A stretch of DNA of 64,000 nucleotides from Phorcus lineatus (lineage: Eukaryota > Mollusca > Gastropoda > Trochida > Trochidae): NCBI GenBank assembly GCA_921293015.1, contig OV121088.1, positions 5,350,382 to 5,414,381 on the forward strand, in the 5' to 3' direction. A model generated the notes under the pieces. It was not told the DNA's origin, did no database searches, and was given only the letters and a program-made list of their open reading frames with translations. The position numbers and the translations under genes are program-made. Shown here piece by piece: positions 11,616 to 22,969 of the stretch (positions are counted from its first letter, which is position 1; every line of letters begins with the position of its first letter).

Positions 11616-12929
11616 AAACTCGATGTTCATATGGCTAACACAAAGGTTAACGTTAATGTAATTAACACATACTAGAATAACTTTATCAACCAGTATTATA
11701 TGTTAAAGTTCAAAGAACGCCAATTGTTCTTTTGGGCAGAAGGTATTCCTTTTTTGTGACCATGAATATGAATTTATATCTAATTATGCATAGGAAGACA
11801 AGAAATTGTTTTGGATTACGAACATCTTCATTAAAATTAAGTTTTATAGTACACTGTATAATCAATAAGTCACTTTAAAAAGAACATTTTCATACACTTA
11901 ACTCTATTTTATCATAAAAACAGATTATCACATAACCCATTATAAACAAGTATTTGTATTTGGAGAAATGGTTACAAGTATACCCTCTCTGTGTACGTCA
12001 GATCAAAATAACGAAATAAGAAGATAATTCTCCGACCAACTCAAGCGTTTTTTAAGATGAATAAAGTGATCTCACGAAAACGGAAATCAATATCTTCAAT
12101 TGCAAGACAATGTTTTCTAATAAAAAAAGGCAGTTTTAAAAATAATTTACCATGATCGGTTAAGCTATGCGAATCCATTGTCCTGCCTCAAATGATGGGA
12201 AGGTGTTTACACATAAATGGCTGCGAGAGGTTTTTGCGTGATACTTGATTATTTCTTCTACGGAACTACAAATGACCGAGTTGAGTAATAGATCTTTAAA
12301 AACACGTGCTATTGCCCCTTTAATACACATTCAAACCTATCATTTTATTTTTCGTAGAAATTTCTAGAATCTATGACTGATATATAAACAAATTGTATCT
12401 TTTATGTACTTATAAAAAAGGAAATAATTATAGACTTTCAAGATCTTAAGTGAATTGGTGTTCATACAATAGTAGATCAAACCATTTTTCTTTCAGGAAC
12501 ATTCGAATGAAATAATGTTCCTGGCACATTAATTTTGTCATCCGTGTATGTACGTTGTGTCTTTCAGGAAGACTAGAAGTGAACAGTAAATTAGAAATAA
12601 AGCATTAGATACATATAACCTTTTGAAAATTATGTACTAAATGTTACGATTTTACATAAAATTGGAAAAGTTGTTTGGCTAATTCTAAAGCTCATTGAAT
12701 GTTTTTAGTTTGAATGTATCTAAATCCTTTATGGCAGCATAACTAGTTTTACAGTCTATGAAAAATTCATTACATATCACACTATGATTTGAAGGTGTTG
12801 CAAGCTTTTATTAACATATACTTTCTAGAAATATTTATATGAATTTATAGTTTTAGCTTTTATGTTCGTCATTGCAAGCATTGACCAAAACACAAATCAC
12901 TATAAAATGTGACGAATCTTCAACTGGTG
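11616..12929. other. AT-rich sequence with a possible repeat end near 12170-12340
   Basis: Mostly AT-rich. The patch at 12170-12340 is more complex and ends in ACACGTGCTATTGCCCCTTTAA, whose reverse complement begins TTAAAGGGGCAAT, a start typical of short inverted-repeat elements. No matching opposite end was found nearby. Confidence 0.35.
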
Positions 12930-13520
12930 TGGTAAATGGAAGTAAGCGTGTCGACGTGTGCATTGAGTATATCATACATGATGTATATGGGTGGCATGTA
13001 TTTCATATTTGAACCCTCCCACAAAAGACTCAACTAGAGGACCCCAGTCAGTGAAAGCCATCACCCAGTCAGGGGTCCGGTATCACAAATGCCGAATCAA
13101 TCGACGCACACGAATGTCTGGTTATGTAGAAGGGACTAACTAAGCTCTAATTGATGTGTTTTTACATATGTAGATACACTTTAGAAATCCGTGTAGCAGC
13201 TTCAACTCACGCTTTTATAACTGGTTTTGCTTTCAATGAACGCTGCGCAGCAGTTGGCCTTTCTGCTTTTGAAACGTGACGCCATCTTATTTAGAATTGG
13301 CTTCTTTTTCATGCACTTTTTGCTGCTCTTGCAAAGAAATTTAAGAAAACAGCGAGGTGCGGGGACAAAAGAGAAGAAAGGAGCTGATATAACGCAACAT
13401 GCCTGTCGTTAATTATAGAAAGTGGTAAGGTGGCAAATCGTTTTACAGATCCGCTCTTTAGGCGATGAAGTTTTGGAAGATATGGTTTCAAAGCCCGTGA
13501 AGTTTTAAAAAGCTCCACGT
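12930..13520. promoter_or_regulatory. Candidate cis-regulatory island 3
   Basis: Mixed-composition noncoding block with CpGs (GTGTCGACGTGTGC near 12947, AATCAATCGACGCAC near 13095) and an E-box-rich part (GCGCAGCAGTTGGCC near 13245). A GGACCCC/GGGGTCC inverted repeat lies at 13039-13078. Small overlapping frames on both strands show no domain. Confidence 0.28.
13039..13078. repeat. GGACCCC hairpin with embedded direct repeat
   Basis: GGACCCC at 13039-13045 and GGGGTCC at 13072-13078 are perfect inverted arms. The word CCCAGTCAG occurs twice inside (near 13043 and 13064), so a direct and an inverted repeat overlap. Confidence 0.5.
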
Positions 13521-14439
13521 GCGATTTTTATATCCTTATAGAAGATTAATTGGAATTTAAAGGTAAGAAAAACAGGGATATTGGATAGCAATTGTCAGTA
13601 ATTAGTCGTGTCTGGTGGAAATATGGATTGCACATGAATCGTTAGGATTATTTCGCCATCTATTCCCTGTCACTTCTTTCACAGATTCGTTCATTAACTT
13701 TATGGAGTATATCAATATTGGCATTTGGACTAGATGTTTAATTATTTTACTAAGTAGAGGCACTTCATGCAGAAAATCGACTCCACATTTCGTATGCCAA
13801 ACTAAATCGTGTGTATATGTTTGGAAACATAACGGAAAACGAGATTATAAATGTTATTTAACTTGACACATGATTTTTATGAAGTCACATGTATTTCATA
13901 GAAATAGACATACAAATATAAAACACTTGTGACGGACTCTGGAGACAAGTCTACACATAATTCAGTTTTAATGATTAAAATTAAGTATTCGAATTAAAAA
14001 TTTATTTTTATAGTAAGAGTATGTAAAAAAAGAATGTTGAACATCTAGCTCTGAACAATCCTTTTATTTGCACTGTATTTCACTCATAGAAACGTAAAAT
14101 GCAGAGACAAAAGACATACCTCTTCATTTTGTATGATATCATGATTAAATAGAATTATCTTAAAAGTACAAGTTGTGTTTTAAATTTCTAACCCTTATAA
14201 TAAATTTTTATATCACTGTAACATTTTACATTATAATTAGTATTTTCTATTTCCCTTATAAATTTAATTAGATTTAAAACCGTCGAACCAGTCAACAATC
14301 TTTTAATTTGCAAAAATATGTTAAAAGTAGGCCATGACAATTTGAAAAATATACGAATTGTGAAATATATCCAATTTGTCTGACAAAGGCCGGATAAAAT
14401 TGCATCAGTATGGCATATGAATACATCCATCATCTAACG
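13521..14439. other. AT-rich intergenic sequence
   Basis: No recognisable gene, RNA or repeat. Confidence 0.5.
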
Positions 14440-15040
14440 TCTACGTATCTATCTATACATCTATCTCAGACAGGTATTAGTTGGTGAGCTCTTGAAGCCA
14501 AAGGTACAGACTCTCTAAACGAATCTCCATCCCTATTGATTGCAACCTGTCTGGCTTTCTGTCCCATTGAAAGACTGATCGGAAAGTATGTATATAAAAT
14601 ACTTATTAATCATATTTGAGTGGAATTATATCTCAGAGGGAATTATTATGTGTCTATGAAATGGATCGGACCACTTTTAATGATGTATGGGTAATTGAGG
14701 TAAAGCTCCAATAAATTCGTATGTTCAGTGGTATTGAGCTGTGGGAATCGACAGCAAATAGACGGTGAGTATATAGACACCCCTCCGACAGGGCTAATGA
14801 ATGGGCTCCCTATTACTTTTAATTATCTCCACAAGATCATCTGAGATCATACCCCTCGACAGCTCGTGTGTCAAATGATTCCACATTAGAAGGTCGTTAG
14901 TCAGTTGGAATACAGACGGGCCTCTTCTGTCTATATTCCACGAATCTTTTCGTCTCATGGTTGGCTTTGGATGTGTCCACGAGCCTAGTATACAATAGTC
15001 TGTTTTTGCAGTTGTTTTGTGAAACACTACATACATACTA
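14440..15040. promoter_or_regulatory. Candidate cis-regulatory island 4
   Basis: A mixed-composition block that opens with degenerate TATC repeats (14447-14466). It contains GGGCTAATGAATGGGC near 14791 and TTTTAATTATC at 14817-14827. TTAATTA is the reported core of Nkx6 binding sites, so feedback control is possible but speculative. Confidence 0.28.
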
Positions 15041-16001
15041 GTAGTATCTGGTTTGAAGTTTGATTAATTTTAAGCTGTCAAATGTATATTAAACTTATCA
15101 ATAAGTACTAGTGATGGATTCTGATCGAAATTTCTATATTTTTCTAAAACATCATTTTGCCCATATTTTCAACAGTTGGCTATCCATTAAATAACACTTT
15201 TAAATCTTCTTAAATGTGTCTGTCACATGTTGCTATTAAAAATTTATTTGTTCAAATTCCCCCATTACATACGATTGTATACAATAAAATGTTATTTCAG
15301 TGAGTTATACATCTCATTAGTCAACCAGATTATCCGTAGTCGTAACAATGTCATGTATCAAGCGAAAATTTAGGTTTCCATTTTATTGTGAACACCTTTT
15401 ATCTCTGATTTTTACATTTAATTATTGATTTAGGAATGTGGATTTTCGGAGCGAACCTCAGTTAAGAAATCCTTCTCGTGATTTAATAGACTGTATTGTA
15501 ATTGGTAACAGTTGTTTTACATTTTGTGACATTCCTTTTTACGCTAACAAAAAATGAGACACTGGCCATTTTAAGACAAGTAGTAAACGGTATTGAATTC
15601 ATTACATTGCTTTAATATCCAGAGGTACCGGAAGGGACTGACAATGACACGATATTTCATTATGGCATTTCTTTTATTCAATGAGCTATTTAGTTTGAAT
15701 ATGATGACAATGAAGCGGTTTGGTGCAATATGCAATACCATTGTAGTAACACTGAATGGTACAGCCTGTGTCATGCAACATAATGCAACGATAGACGGAC
15801 ATTATAGAAGATTATATTAACATCAATAACATTGCAGAACTGCAACGTATTCTTGCATTGTTGGGACCTTACGTACTCAAGAGAAATCTCTAGTCATGTA
15901 AACTAAAATATTGGTCTTCGAACTTTGTATCTTTGTTTGGTTGAAACACGTAACGTCAAATGAAATCTTTGACACACCAGGACCTACATTAAAGCTACAC
16001 G
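15041..16001. other. AT-rich intergenic sequence
   Basis: Overlapping chance frames on both strands at about 15571-15820 show no domain. Nothing else is recognised. Confidence 0.5.
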
Positions 16002-16303
16002 GAGTATGTTCTTGGGGTTAAATATGTCAAACTCCATAAGTGTTGCCATTTGATTGAGAAATTCTAGTTGTTTCTGAAAATAAACATCTCAATGCTTATA
16101 ATTTAAGTATGATGACAAGAAGTTAAAGTCGAAATTTGTGATCGAAAACCGGCCAGTGGCGCGCGCCAATGACTCAAATGTAAGTTTGAAACTTAATTAC
16201 TGCAGAGATAGAGACAAATTAAGGTTGGTAGTGCTTTTAAAAGATCTTATAACTGTTAAACATGTATATGGAATGCAGAATTTCGATTTATTTACATTTA
16301 TAT
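16002..16303 (+). mobile_element. Dispersed element with GGCGCGCGC core, copy 1
   Basis: About 300 bases here match 39808-40115 in opposite orientation. The best-conserved part is GTGATCGAAAACCGG followed by a GGCGCGCGC core near 16139-16167, then TTGAAACTTA, GGTAGTGCTTTT, TATAACT, ACATGTA and a CATTTATATG end. Upstream, GAGTATGTT, TCAAATATGTCA-like and GATGACAA segments also align. There is no coding capacity, so a short nonautonomous transposon is likely. The family is not recognised. Confidence 0.55.
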
Positions 16304-16959
16304 GAACGTTTGTCATTTACAATTGAAATAAAATAAATATCATGATGTTAACATTTATAAATAAAGATGTAACTTTACACAGGCGATTTGAACTAAACTA
16401 AGGTCATATGTTAACGTGGTTCCTTTTTAAGCCATATGCAAAATTTATGAAACACACTCTGTCACTTTAATGGACTAAGAGCAACTTTTGCACAGAAGTC
16501 ATGCTTCGGGGGCTTCTTATGTAGTCAAAGCACAAATACAAAAACTACGAAAAATGACAGGGACAAACACGAAATAGAAATTCCAATGAACATTTTCAGA
16601 ATTGCACAAACAGAACAATGGAAAAACGGAGACAAGACAAAAATGGTCATCTTAAATGTTACACCAAATGCAAAATCATATAAAGGAGGGCATTCAGAAG
16701 CGCATGAGAAAGAAATTACCTCCGTGTGGGATATTGAGAGGAGAAATAGATAAGAAAGAAAAGATTTCTTCGTGTCCAGATCACTAATTGCCTCTGGTAC
16801 ATTAGACAGGTAAGATTTATGACATCTTTATTCTGAAGAACATGGTTTTACATATTACATTTTCTCTACGTCCTTCAAAATGTTCAACTTCGGACTTCTG
16901 TTACATGATACGAAGCTAGTGACATATCCATTACATCACAAATGTCTTGCTCTAGGGTC
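16304..16959. other. Intergenic sequence, purine-rich patch
   Basis: AT-rich, with a purine-rich A/G stretch at about 16530-16770. No gene is recognised. Confidence 0.45.
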
Positions 16960-17280
16960 GCTAGCATGTTCGACAGTGAAAGGGTTCGAGAAGGTAGAAG
17001 AGGGGGGAGGGTGCATGGAACAGGACGTGGCTAGCATGTCGCTCCGTCTTTAATCTGCTACCATGACGCCCTCTCATCGAATTTGGCTCTTGGGACCCGC
17101 TAGAATTTGTTGCAATCGAATTAAGAATTAATTTCCCGAGCGGGGAAGGCGATGAAATGCGACCGAAAATTAATGATAGCCTGGTGGAGTATCAATCATT
17201 ATTACACCGTCGTTTTTCTAGCCATGTGCTGTCGTTTTAATAGTTGTCTCTGATTGGCTAGGATGTTCGGACGGACAGGC
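16960..17280. promoter_or_regulatory. Candidate cis-regulatory island 5
   Basis: Mixed-composition noncoding sequence with homeodomain-like cores (GAATTAAGAATTAATTTC near 17117, AAAATTAATGATAG near 17165) and a CCAAT-type GATTGGCTA near 17253. The word GCTAGCATGT occurs twice, at 16960-16969 and 17030-17039. Confidence 0.3.
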
Positions 17281-17535
17281 GGGCTACCATGCTTGGGGTG
17301 GTTGTACGGAGGGAGGGAGGGGTACTTTTAGAAATTGGTTATGGAGGGAAGATTGGTAAGGAAACTGGTTATGATGTTGTGTTTAACAGGCATGATTGTT
17401 ATAGGGTTGGTTTTGGGAATTGGTACGGTAAACGGGGTTGGTTAGAGCGAGGTTGATTTTAGGGTGTGGTTTGGTTTATGGGTGGTTGGTTAGTCCTGAC
17501 GGAGGGCGGTTATTGAGTTGAATAAGAAAAGGGAA
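17281..17535 (+). other. G/T-skewed tract with quadruplex-like G runs
   Basis: The + strand here is strongly G and T biased, built from degenerate GGTTGGTT, GGTTATGG and GGGTTGG words. G runs are densest at 17295-17322 (GGGG, then GGAGGGAGGGAGGGG), a potential G-quadruplex. Such strand asymmetry is unlike the flanks and may mark decayed simple repeat. No frame is convincing. Confidence 0.45.
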
Positions 17536-17929
17536 GGGTTATTTTTGTGAAGTGTACCCTCGTTATGATGCCAGGAGAAATATTCGTTTAACTCTTTATA
17601 TTTGTGATTTTCGTATATAAAGTGAATATCATAACGACATAATCGAAACATTGATAAGCAGTTTGAACATTGGACACATTAATGTTATATAACGAATTTG
17701 TGGTGTATTTCAACTCATGTGATCAGTAGCTAAACCGAAAAATTCATTAATGTAATTAATTTACGAAAAATGTTATCGATATAAACAATCACCAAGCCTT
17801 TGGAAATAATTCTTAAACTTTGAAATCTGTATTTGTGCGAAAATTCTTTCGATGTGTGTTCATCTTACGAATAATAAAAAAGCATTTTACATCTTTTGAC
17901 ACGTCTATATTAGAGAAATAATCACACGT
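17536..17929. other. AT-rich intergenic sequence
   Basis: Nothing recognisable. Confidence 0.5.
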
Positions 17930-18640
17930 GCCGAACAGCTGGGTGCATGTAGAATCACTCCCGGTTCGCTGAAGCGGAGCATAACCATGAATTCTTAGAT
18001 GTCAAAAGTTGGATCGGAAATATTCCGGTTTGCGCTTTCTGAAAAAGAAGGCTTTTGGCTAATTAGAAGAGCAGATCTGGATGATGTCTTCTCTCCGGTT
18101 GTTCCTTGTACATTGATTTTCATTTCATCTGTCTTCACCAAAGCGTTTTATTGCAGCGGTAACGCATTTCAGTAAATTCAAAAACCGTGTCTTTTGTCGC
18201 TAAATGGTCGGAAAAATATATAGCTTGGTCGTTGTGATGCCATCAATCGACTTGCAGCTCTGTGTACATAGAGAATTATCGGAATATCATGGAAATTTTA
18301 ACTCGGATCGTGTCAGATGTTTCCGATAACGATACACCACTGTAAACCGATTCGACCTTTCGAAAATAAATTTCCTGACAGAAATATGACTGTTGGTTAT
18401 ATACGAGGACTGAGCCGTTACATTAACATAGAAGCGTCCGCCGGGTTTGACCGCAATAATGAAACATGACCACAGTCGGACAGTGAGAATGGTCTGTCTC
18501 GTCCCATCACTTAGAACATCATATTATTGCACTCATAAACATCCCTGGTTTTTAGAAGATTAAATAAATATCATCCATTTTGTCGTTAATCGCTTTGATT
18601 GTCTCCAAATCGCGGATGTGAACAAGCTGAAGTGTAAAAG
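17930..18640. promoter_or_regulatory. Candidate cis-regulatory island 6
   Basis: One of the clearer islands: about 700 bases of mixed, CpG-containing noncoding sequence. The palindromic homeodomain site CTAATTAG lies at 18059-18066. An E-box CAGCTG lies near 17937 and further GATAA and CGATAAC words follow. A GGCTTTTGGCTAA word resembles part of U2 snRNA, but the flanks do not match. Confidence 0.32.
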
Positions 18641-19540
18641 GATAGTTCTGTAAACTTCTCTCAGTTTATTAGCTGCACAATGAAGAAGTGAAAAAGTTTT
18701 TTAATTTTCTTGATAGATCATAATTGCTGATTTTTTTGGTCAGTTTGAACTGACCATAACCACTTATCATTAATAAACATAACTTCATCAAACGTTGAAA
18801 ATGAATATGAGTCATTTAGAAATTTTACAATAAACGATTTATTTAATGATGTATAGGAAAATTCGCTTGAGCCTTTATCATGTCACGATCAAAGTAAATA
18901 GTTTTATGACCATGGGGTTACCATATGAATACGTTTCAGATAATAATCATTCTGCATTCGGAATTAACACTCATGAGCAAAAGTAACATCCCAACAATAT
19001 CAAAATAGTATTGAACAAAAAAGGAGAATTTGAATTACTGTGATTGGTACCTGTCTTGTCAAGAAGTACTCACAATTTAAAGTATTATACTTATATTTTA
19101 TGTCTGTTCATCTACACCAAAGCATCGAAAATGCTTTTTTCAAAATGGTTCTCGACCAGAATGCTTGGTACTAAAGTTAAAAATTCATGAAATGTGAAAA
19201 ATTAATTGATATGAGATTTTGTCGACATTATGATCTTGGACATTAATATATAAAAGCAAGAAATTTCATTTTTATTTTTCTCTCTCTATTTTTAATTTTA
19301 TGAAAAGGCATCAGCTATGTTTTCCACAAACGGGCCCGGACATCTTTAAAATTTGAAATTGTAGAATTGTTGACTTCCGATTTCGATTATTTGAATTTAA
19401 GTCACGGTAAAATTCGAATACCTTAAAATCAACCACGAAAGTAGATATGGTGTTTATTTCAATCGATCATTAACTATTTCAGTCGTATAAATCAATCATG
19501 GACTGGAATATCACGTAATTTATATGATGATGTTTCTTCT
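18641..19540. other. AT-rich intergenic sequence
   Basis: No gene, RNA or clear repeat was seen. Confidence 0.5.
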
Positions 19541-19655
19541 GTCGATCCCTTTCTCCCTGATCTGTCTATACTCTCTTTTGGATGCTTGTCATCCACGTGT
19601 TTAATAACTGAAATATTGTTCAAAACACGTTAATTCCCAACTCACTCACTCACTC
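19541..19655 (+). mobile_element. SINE-like repeat tail, copy A (5'-truncated)
   Basis: This matches the end of 29015-29263 closely: CGATCCCTTTCTCCCT, GGATGCTTGTCATCCACGTG, TAATAACTGAAATATTGTTC and a tail of ACTCACTCACTC. The head seen in copy B is absent, fitting 5' truncation of a retroposed element. The tail type is one I associate with gastropod repeats. Confidence 0.6.
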
Positions 19656-19789
19656 CTTCAGATCTTTTTTGTCCATAAGAATGCTAGAACAAGATTTTTC
19701 TGTCAACATATGCACTTTGGAAGCCCAACATTTAATCGTGTATCACTGTATTTTCTCACTCGTAAAGTCTCATAGCTTCTTTGCCTTTA

Positions 19790-20110
19790 AACAAGGAGGT
19801 TTGGTTGCCTAATATCTGATAACACAGGAACAATGGGATGCGCGGGATCATCTGTAGCAGATAAAGTACATCATCATCGTTAAACTGAGCCAGAGCTCGG
19901 TTTGGCATCTCGAACGCGGGATAGAAAGAGTTGTGTGAATAATTATTTGTTTTAATCCAGCGAGCATGAAAAGGCCCTGGCCTAACGCGTGTATGCCGCT
20001 CTCTTTAATTTTCTTTAATTTGGGGCGTTTCTAATTAGGAGGGGGTCTCTTTGTTACCCATTCTATATCAAACAAACAATAAAATGAAAATGGCGGTAGA
20101 AAATTAAAAT
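19790..20110. promoter_or_regulatory. Candidate cis-regulatory island 7
   Basis: CpG-containing noncoding block with CTAATTAG at 20031-20038, a TTTAATTTTCTTTAATTTGG stretch just before it, AATAATTATTTG near 19939 and an AAAATGGCGG YY1-like site near 20088. No open frame. Confidence 0.32.
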
Positions 20111-20539
20111 CATAGTTCATTAACGTTAATCAGAAGACCTTCGTTTCATCTGGTGCCACTTTTACAACTAAAAAGAATATTCTTTTTATATTCAATTCAT
20201 GCTTGTCTTTGATGTTGCTCATTTGTCGTGTATTGGGTTCACGTAACATTTTCATGCTTTAAGAATATCATTTTTGAAAATAATTTTCATTGAAAATATC
20301 ATCTGAAAAAAATCTTTTTGAGTAAAAAAAAGTAATATAGTGGCGAAAATAACTATGCTTTCTATGAAATGATTCTACGTAAAGTTTGGAAATGAAAATG
20401 GCAATTAATTAAATCCTTAAAAATTACTTTTTGCAAATAAAAAAATAGCATGTGAGGTACTGACCTACAAAGAAGGCTATGTAAGAACAAAATTGAGCAC
20501 GTCGTATAAAAATATTTACAAATAATCAATTATTTAGCC
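20111..20539. other. AT-rich intergenic sequence
   Basis: Nothing recognisable. Confidence 0.5.
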
Positions 20540-21340
20540 AAATTACCGGTTAGTTTTCGCTCACATAAAAGACTACATATTATCAATTAATCGATGCATG
20601 TGGCCGAAGCATATCGCTCCATTAGCGAAAATGAACAGCAAAGACCTAAACACACTATAAGGATATCCGCAGAGTCGTTTAAAACCAATCGCGTCTGTAT
20701 AACAGAGGAACGTAAATTTCACACTCATTTTAACTGATCGATCGCTAATTGAGTCGGCGAGATATTTTAAATGACAGCCCTTCTTAACAAATACTCTCTT
20801 TCCCAATTCGCATTAAGCGAAATTATCGATTTTGCAATTAACAACCAATAACCAATCGATTGATTTTAGCTAAATCGTATTCCACGCTTTATGAGCGGAT
20901 CGTATTAGCAAATATTTCGCTGGCCGGTTCGCTTGATGGCCACGAGTGACATTATAAACAAATTAGATTAAGTAAATCTCCAATCCTGATTTTCAACGAT
21001 ATCTCAGTCCAATGTTATAAATACACGGTTTTTCATTTCTGTTACCATCGTTGATTTGTTTGTCAAACTTTTGGTTCATCGGCCACGAAATTCGGTCTCT
21101 CTTAAGATTAATTGAGCGCACATTATTATCTCAGGACAAAAATGTCCAATTTATCATCGACGCACTAAAATCAGACCACTAAAGTTCTCGTTAGCCTCAG
21201 TCAATTTACTTTAACTCAGCAATGTAGCGAATCTGGCTCTCTTATTATATTGAACATTTATGTTATATTTTCCATCTAAACAATATCTGTCTCAGAACGA
21301 GTCCATTATAGCTTCTGCAGAGGGATCAATATAAAAAGAT
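20540..21340. promoter_or_regulatory. Candidate cis-regulatory island 8 with ATCGAT cluster
   Basis: The most motif-dense island. ATCGAT occurs at 20590, 20738, 20825 and 20855. The last one continues as CGATTGATTTT, matching the Onecut/HNF6 pattern (ATTGATTT). ATCGAT can also be read as a Cut-like or DREF-like core. TAATTG, CAATTAAC and CCAAT words are interspersed. The segment from 20860 to 21340 remains mixed and noncoding. A 77-codon minus-strand frame at 20573-20806 has no domain. Confidence 0.38.
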
Positions 21341-22289
21341 TAGGAAATTAACTTTCCTGCAAATAAATCCAGACCCCTTGACAAACAATAAACAAGACAA
21401 AACACATCTCTTTACTTTTTTTATTTGAACAAATGAAAATACTGGGCATGATGGATTACAAAACTGACCTGTGTTGAATAAAAAATGACCTGTGGTAGAG
21501 AAAAACTGAGGTTGGCAAAAAATATTGTCATAAATAATTTATACAATTTCACTCTTGATTCTAAAAGTGACTTGAACTATTCAGTATTTAAATATGCAAA
21601 AAAAACAACCTTATGAATGCTTATAGATTGTAACGTTCTTGATAGTTTATATGATACATATGTTTATACAATGTATATACAAACCAATATTTAAAGCAAA
21701 TGATCTTTCGTTATTTGTTCTACAAGTTTCAACTGATGATCATTCCATGTGTACTACAGAGTATTCATATATTATCTTTAACATTGATGCGACCAGAAAT
21801 ATATTTTTTATAAAAAAAAGATTGAACTTTCATCAACTTTAATTTTTAACAGACTACTGGATGTTTTCAGAGTAAAGTCATTCACACTGAAAAAATATTA
21901 TCAATCACTAATCACAAGAAATTTTGATTTGCAAATCCAACATTGAAGTTTTATCTCATTTTAATGTTAAATCTCCTACTTGGTGTTTTCAGATTAAACA
22001 CTGAAATATGCTAAATAAGGAGTGAATGAGTGAGTTGGTGTTAGATGTGTTTTCGCAACAAAGGAATATACTATACACGTTTGTGCCTTGCCTTAAAGGC
22101 ACTAGTGCACACCAATATGCCCAACACACACCAATATGTATACAACGAATGCATCTCTCGATATTACTAACGACCCAAACTAGGTAATCTGCCTCGTAAG
22201 TTATTTAACAAATATTAACGTATTCAGGTTTTAAGGTTTATTCTGAAACACCGGAAGTATTTACTAATACGTTTCATTTACTCCACATG
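21341..22289. other. AT-rich sequence with a small hairpin near 22084
   Basis: AT-rich. GTGCCTT (22084-22090) and AAGGCAC (22097-22103) form a 7-bp stem, followed by two copies of CACCAATATG at 22111 and 22130. A GAGTGAATGAGTGAGTTGG word near 22021 may be a remnant of an ACTC-tailed repeat in reverse orientation. Confidence 0.4.
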
Positions 22290-22969
22290 AACTACGATAT
22301 CGGAAATTAAAGTTTGCTTCCAGCCAGATGAGCGAAAACGGCAGCCGCTATCTTAATAACAATGCTTATGCTAATTTTTATCAATCGGATAAGTTTCAAG
22401 ACTGCATTAATAAACGATATTTCATCCTCTATTCTCAGTTCAGAGCCTAGGTAAATTCAAAAGCTACACACATTTCTAGTCCATCTTCAACAGTCAAAAC
22501 TTAATCCTTTTCGTGTGCAGCTGACCGCATATTTTTTATCTCTAAGCTTACTTCGACCGTTTAAACTTGTTCATAGTTGAATACATTTCAATTGTTAAGT
22601 ATAATAAGTATTTCATCCCATCGACAGAAAGCTAAAGTGAGTTCCTATATTCTCATATGCCTTAAAATAGCCAATTTGAATCGAAAAGGGTACTATAGTG
22701 ATTTTAAAGTGCATATATTTCTTGAATTAGATACAAGTAGCATATACGGACATAAGGCCATTAACCTCAACGTTTTTCTTCGTATATCGTTTATAAAAAA
22801 CACATTGTCGACTGGTTGCAACATGACATAACTCATTCTCTGTCAGAACACGTTGGGTTAATTTAATCCCTCTCTTTCTAAGTGGCGAGGCATCTGTGAA
22901 TGAGAATACATTTGATTTACTCGATATTAAACAAGCGATGCCATATGACATAGTAGCGCTTTCACTCTT
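22290..22969. other. Mixed intergenic sequence, weak regulatory candidate
   Basis: Slightly elevated complexity at 22290-22560, with no distinctive motif cluster. Overlapping frames on both strands at 22577-22951 show no domain. Confidence 0.35.

Noticed and set aside
18040..18085. U2 snRNA-like GGCTTTTGGCTAA
   Set aside because: Similarity is confined to about a dozen bases; the rest of the conserved U2 5' region is absent.
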